Shown one piece after another: positions 61,128 through 64,000 of a DNA stretch of 64,000 nucleotides. Under the pieces are notes generated by a model. It saw only the letters and a list, made by a program, of their open reading frames with translations, ran no database searches and had not been told where the DNA came from. The stretch is from Bacillota bacterium (lineage in GTDB: Bacteria > Sysuimicrobiota > Sysuimicrobiia > Sysuimicrobiales > Segetimicrobiaceae). Position numbers and translations under genes: made by a program. Positions within the stretch are counted from its first letter, which is position 1. Each line of letters begins with the position of its first letter. The stretch covers positions 1 to 64,000 of the forward strand of contig JAJPIA010000029.1 in NCBI GenBank assembly GCA_021324975.1, in the 5' to 3' direction.

Positions 61128-62403
61128 GATCATCGAGGAGACACGCACGGAACGCCTGCTCATCAGTGGCGGGGCGCGGCTTCACGGGCGGTTGCGGGTG
61201 GCGGGCGCTAAGAACAGCTCGCTTGCAATCATCGTGGCCGCGGCGCTGGCAGAGGATCGCTCCGTCATCGAAAACGTCCCCCATTGTCGCGACGTCCAGA
61301 CATTGCTTGAGATTCTCCGAACCCTTGGCGTAAGCGCGGAATGGACCGGGCCGGACCGTCTGGAAGTCGACGCAAGGCGCCTCACCGGGCACACCGCGCC
61401 CCACGACTTGTCGAGGCAGATGCGCGCGTCATTTTACGTCGCGGGCATGCTGCTCGCCCGCCTGGGCTGCGCGGAGGTGCCGCTGCCCGGCGGGTGCGTC
61501 ATCGGGAGCCGGCCCGTCGATTTTCATATCCGCGGGTTCGAGGCGCTCGGGACGCGGGCCGCGACGGAACACGGGTACTTCAAGGGACAGGCGGGCCAGC
61601 TGCACCCCGCCACGTACTACGTCCCGCGCAGCAGCATGGGCACGACGATCAATCTCATGCTCGCAGCATCGCGCACGGCGGGCGTCACGGTCCTCCAAAA
61701 CGCCGCGCGGGAGCCCGAGGTCGTCGACACTGCCGTGTTCCTCTCGCTCATGGGGGCGAGGGTACGGGGGGCCGGCACGAGCACGGTGACGGTGGAGGGG
61801 ACGCCGGCGCTCCGCGGCGTGACCTACACCGTGATCCCGGACCGGATCGAGGCCGGCACCTACTTGATTGCCGCCGCCGCCACCCACGGAGATGTCCTGG
61901 TGGAAGACCTGATCTCGGAACACGTCACCGCGCTCCTCACGAAGCTCGGCGACGCCGGCGTCACGGTGGAGTCCGGGCCGTCCGGAGTCCGCGTTAAGGT
62001 CGATGGGGCGCTCCGGCCCGTGGACGTGGATACGGCGCCATACCCCGGCTTCGCCACGGACCTGCATCCGCAGTTCGCGGCGATGCTCGCGGCCGTCCCG
62101 GGGCGCAGCGCGATTCGCGAGACCATCTTTGAACGGCGTTTCGGGTATGTGGACGAGCTGCGGCGGATGGGCGCCGACATCCGAGTCGACGGCGATACGG
62201 CGATCATCACCGGGGTCGGCAGCCTCTCCGGCGCTCCCGTCGAGGCCGTGGACATCCGGGCCGGGGCCGCCATGGTGATTGCCGGTCTGGCGGCGCAGGG
62301 GGAGACGCAGATCACTAACGTCGAGAACCTGGACCGTGGTTACGATCGCCTCGAAGAGAAACTTACCGGGCTCGGCGCCACCGTTCAGCGGGTACGAGCT
62401 TAA
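61114..62403 (+). CDS. murA: UDP-N-acetylglucosamine 1-carboxyvinyltransferase MurA
   Basis: About 429 residues. MurA catalyses the first committed step of peptidoglycan synthesis. The N-terminal [20 protein letters not shown] and [14 protein letters not shown] are clear, and the catalytic Cys is in [18 protein letters not shown] (near residue 128). No ATG/GTG covers the full N-terminus: the only regular start in frame, a TTG at 61192, would delete 26 conserved residues. A CTG at 61114 with AAAGGA eight bases upstream is proposed, overlapping ireB by 14 bp. Confidence 0.9.
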   Translation: MARAEIIEETRTERLLISGGARLHGRLRVAGAKNSSLAIIVAAALAEDRSVIENVPHCRDVQTLLEILRTLGVSAEWTGPDRLEVDARRLTGHTAPHDLSRQMRASFYVAGMLLARLGCAEVPLPGGCVIGSRPVDFHIRGFEALGTRAATEHGYFKGQAGQLHPATYYVPRSSMGTTINLMLAASRTAGVTVLQNAAREPEVVDTAVFLSLMGARVRGAGTSTVTVEGTPALRGVTYTVIPDRIEAGTYLIAAAATHGDVLVEDLISEHVTALLTKLGDAGVTVESGPSGVRVKVDGALRPVDVDTAPYPGFATDLHPQFAAMLAAVPGRSAIRETIFERRFGYVDELRRMGADIRVDGDTAIITGVGSLSGAPVEAVDIRAGAAMVIAGLAAQGETQITNVENLDRGYDRLEEKLTGLGATVQRVRA

Positions 62404-62441
62404 GGGTTCGTGTGGGTCGTCCCGGGCCGCGAGAGATCGTC

Positions 62442-62450
62442 TGATATACT
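62442..62450 (+). promoter_or_regulatory. Extended -10 promoter of the tRNA-Val gene
   Basis: TGATATACT is an extended -10 (TG-N-TATACT) ending 9 bp before the tRNA. No good -35 is visible, as is usual with the extended class. Confidence 0.5.
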
Positions 62451-62459
62451 AAGGGCCGC

Positions 62460-62534
62460 GGGCGAGTAGCTCAGCGGTAGAGCGCCTCGCTTACACCGAG
62501 GAGGTCGCGGGTTCGACCCCTGCCTCGCCCACCA
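62460..62534 (+). tRNA. tRNA-Val(TAC)
   Basis: A 75-nt gene with encoded CCA. The acceptor stem is GGGCGAG/CTCGCCC, the anticodon loop CTTACAC gives TAC, and the T-arm GCGGG-TTCGACC-CCTGC is nearly complete. It lies 56 bp downstream of murA. An 11-bp tandem repeat 48 bp beyond it suggests it is an integration target. Confidence 0.95.
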
Positions 62535-62581
62535 AGTAATTCAAGGCTTTCCGCTTGATTGCCGCTGCGCCGTAGTTTCAT

Positions 62582-62603
62582 ACTACAGCCTGACTACAGC
62601 CTA
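62582..62603. repeat. Tandem 11-bp repeat downstream of tRNA-Val
   Basis: ACTACAGCCTG followed by ACTACAGCCTA. It has the same unit length, tandem arrangement and position relative to a tRNA as the island end repeats, but a different sequence. It may be arm-type sites of a second element. Confidence 0.55.
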
Positions 62604-62724
62604 TCTCGTTCGGTTAGACGCGCATGCCGCGGCGACCGGGTGACTGTAGTGATCGTCGTGTGCCTGGAGATCGGCGGTCCCTGGGTCGTGCGTGATGTTC
62701 GTGCACCGGGGAGGGCAAGGTTAA

Positions 62725-63084
62725 ATGCCCCGTATCTGCACCGTCTGTTGCCATCCGCAGCGCGATGCCATCGATGCGGCTATCATCGCTGGGGAACCGT
62801 ATCGACGCATAGCGACGCATTTCGAAACGTCAGAGGCGGCGATCCGTCGTCACCGCGCGCACCTCTCGAGCGCGATGGCGAGGGCGCAAGATGCCCGGGA
62901 TGTCGCCCGAGCTGATTCGCTACTCGATCAGGTCCGCGCGCTCCAGGTCAAGACGTTGGAGATTCTGCGTAAGGCCGAGAGCGCGGGGGACCTGCGGACC
63001 GCGACGGCTGCAATCGGACAGGCACGCCAGAATCTCGAGCTCCTCGGCCGGCTAGCTCGACACTGCGGCCAGGTCAGTTTGTAG
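62725..63084 (+). CDS. Small zinc-finger/HTH-like phage-type protein
   Basis: A 119-residue protein. The N-terminal CTVCCHPQRDAIDAAIIAGE, then YRRIATHFETSEAAIRRHRA, has a Cys-x-x-Cys motif and an HTH-like segment as in small terminase-like proteins of phages and mobile elements. The rest is helical (LLDQVRALQVKTLEILRKAE) and probably a coiled coil. Its 3' end overlaps the convergent peptidase gene by 33 bp. Confidence 0.6.
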   Translation: MPRICTVCCHPQRDAIDAAIIAGEPYRRIATHFETSEAAIRRHRAHLSSAMARAQDARDVARADSLLDQVRALQVKTLEILRKAESAGDLRTATAAIGQARQNLELLGRLARHCGQVSL

Positions 63085-63792
63085 CTGCGCGACGTCGAAG
63101 CCTGGCGCAAAATCAGGCCGCGTCGCTTCCGCCGGCAGGATTGCGTACGCTTCGTCAACGCACTCATCCCACCAGGCCCAGGTACCCTGCTGTATGTTCC
63201 CCCAGGTGAGTACGCTTACGCCATGCCCGTCATACCCAACGGCAAAGACAGCATGTCCGTCATGGGTAAGTGGTCCCGGCGTCCACGGCCTGCGGGCGTC
63301 GAATTCCTGGATGCAGTTCTGCTGAACTTGGAACCCTAGGTAGACACCGCCAAAGAGCTGGATGGCTTGCTCAACGTGGGTGTGATTTTTGGGGTCGATG
63401 CTTGCATACGCTAGGATCTTGTCTCCGGAAACCGCGCGCTTCCGCCAGTAATTCAATACATCAAGCTCATTTAGGCCGGTGTCCGGGCCACCCGTCAGTT
63501 TCTCATACAAAGCGACGACCGCCTGTTTTGGCATGATTTTCTCGGTGCCGAACAGTCCTCGATATACGGTTATGGCGTGCGCCACCGCAGCGATAGTGCA
63601 ATCCCCCAGGATATCGTTGCCGTCCATAGGGAACAGTTTGGTTGCGTCCGTCGTCTTGAGGGATTGGTAAACACGGCTCAGGACATTGTAGCTGGGAGCT
63701 GGTGCCGGGATCGCGGACGTTAAATAGTTTTTGAAACGCAACGTGCGATAGTCAAGCTTCGGTGGGTGCTTTCCAAATCGATACGTTGACAT
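63052..63792 (-). CDS. Papain-fold cysteine-peptidase-like protein
   Basis: A 246-residue protein. The candidate nucleophile Cys65 is in ILGDCTIAAVAHAI and the candidate His is in PLTHDGHAVFAVGYDG, with WGNIQQGTWAWWDECV near the end. The order and spacing resemble C39/C1-type peptidases. There is no clear signal peptide. An ATG at 63792 with GAGGAG is preferred. It could be a phage lysis or host-interaction protein; the assignment is by pattern only. Confidence 0.6.
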   Translation of the reverse strand: MSTYRFGKHPPKLDYRTLRFKNYLTSAIPAPAPSYNVLSRVYQSLKTTDATKLFPMDGNDILGDCTIAAVAHAITVYRGLFGTEKIMPKQAVVALYEKLTGGPDTGLNELDVLNYWRKRAVSGDKILAYASIDPKNHTHVEQAIQLFGGVYLGFQVQQNCIQEFDARRPWTPGPLTHDGHAVFAVGYDGHGVSVLTWGNIQQGTWAWWDECVDEAYAILPAEATRPDFAPGFDVAQLQTDLAAVSS

Positions 63793-63822
63793 TTGAAAGC
63801 TCTCCTCGCCGCCGGTTTTCAA

Positions 63823-64000
63823 GATGCGCTACGTCATTCTGTCCTAAGACACTGAGATCTCCAAGTAGCGGCGCCTGCCGAGCGCTTTACGCTCCAAACT
63901 CTCCCGGAGGATCGCGGGATCGAGTGGCAGGAAGCCGAAGCCCCATCTCGCGTCGTCACCCAGGCACCTAGTGCACCATTGCCCAAGTTCTGAGGCAGAA
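63823..64000. other. Window end, no gene recognised
   Basis: The last 178 bp show no convincing coding signal. A promoter for the minus-strand peptidase gene is expected here. Confidence 0.35.

Noticed and set aside
1-64000. Many long open frames on the strand opposite real genes
   Set aside because: They are third-position GC shadows: Arg/Ala/Pro/Gly-rich translations with no family motifs, fully overlapped by genes with clear domains.
1-64000. CRISPR array, rRNA genes, replication origin
   Set aside because: No regularly spaced identical repeats, rRNA-like conserved sequence or DnaA-box cluster was noticed.

Overview
This is a GC-rich bacterial chromosome segment of about 64 kb, probably from an uncultured deep-branching relative of the Gram-positive or Terrabacteria lineages. 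The evidence is the rpoA-rplQ-ecfA1-ecfA2-ecfT-truA block at the left end and an ireB/reoM-type gene overlapping murA near the right end. The lineage is inferred from gene content only.

Layout. 1-3.9 kb: end of the ribosomal/RNA polymerase operon, the energising module of an ECF vitamin transporter, and truA. 3.9-25.2 kb: dispersed metabolic genes, including an SDR, two zinc alcohol dehydrogenases, a sulfur-type MBL-rhodanese, ribokinase, dienelactone hydrolase, a tandem ABC ATPase without a permease, an ABM-PIMT methyltransferase fusion, a covalent-flavin amine oxidase, a threonine-dehydratase-like enzyme, a CsoR repressor and a Fur-box-controlled zinc/manganese-binding protein. Gene fossils already appear here: a permease/ATPase fusion, an M24 peptidase, and MocR and PhzF tails. 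25.5-36.8 kb: FtsH, an 877-residue c-di-GMP enzyme with both HD-GYP and GGDEF domains, an AAC(6')-like acetyltransferase, a molybdate-type binding protein, decayed hydrolases, DinB and an MFS exporter.

37.0-57.2 kb is an integrated island of about 20 kb. It sits in a tRNA gene with anticodon CAT and is bounded by identical 43-bp copies of the tRNA 3' half. It carries a broken tyrosine integrase, fossil phage replication genes (DnaB, UvrD-like) and tandem 11-bp repeats just inside both ends. Its cargo is small-molecule enzymes and regulators: AraC, DJ-1/PfpI, PPOX, PhzF, cupin, ABM, DinB, an ATP-pyrophosphatase, EamA and MFS exporters, and MBL hydrolases. The cargo is extensively duplicated, and most families are present as one intact copy plus one or more fossils. 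Two syntenic blocks are duplicated: PPOX-DJ1-PhzF (inverted) and methyltransferase-AraC. In each the two copies have lost different genes. A 20-bp element recurs three times upstream of AraC, methyltransferase and cupin genes.

57.3-62.4 kb returns to backbone: a sugar ABC importer (binding protein and two permeases, no ATPase) and an ireB/reoM-murA overlapping pair that couples a probable MurA-stability regulator to its target. At 62.46 kb a tRNA-Val is followed by another tandem 11-bp repeat, a small zinc-finger/HTH protein and a cysteine-peptidase-like protein, which looks like the start of a second integrated element that runs off the window. No rRNA, CRISPR array or replication origin was seen.
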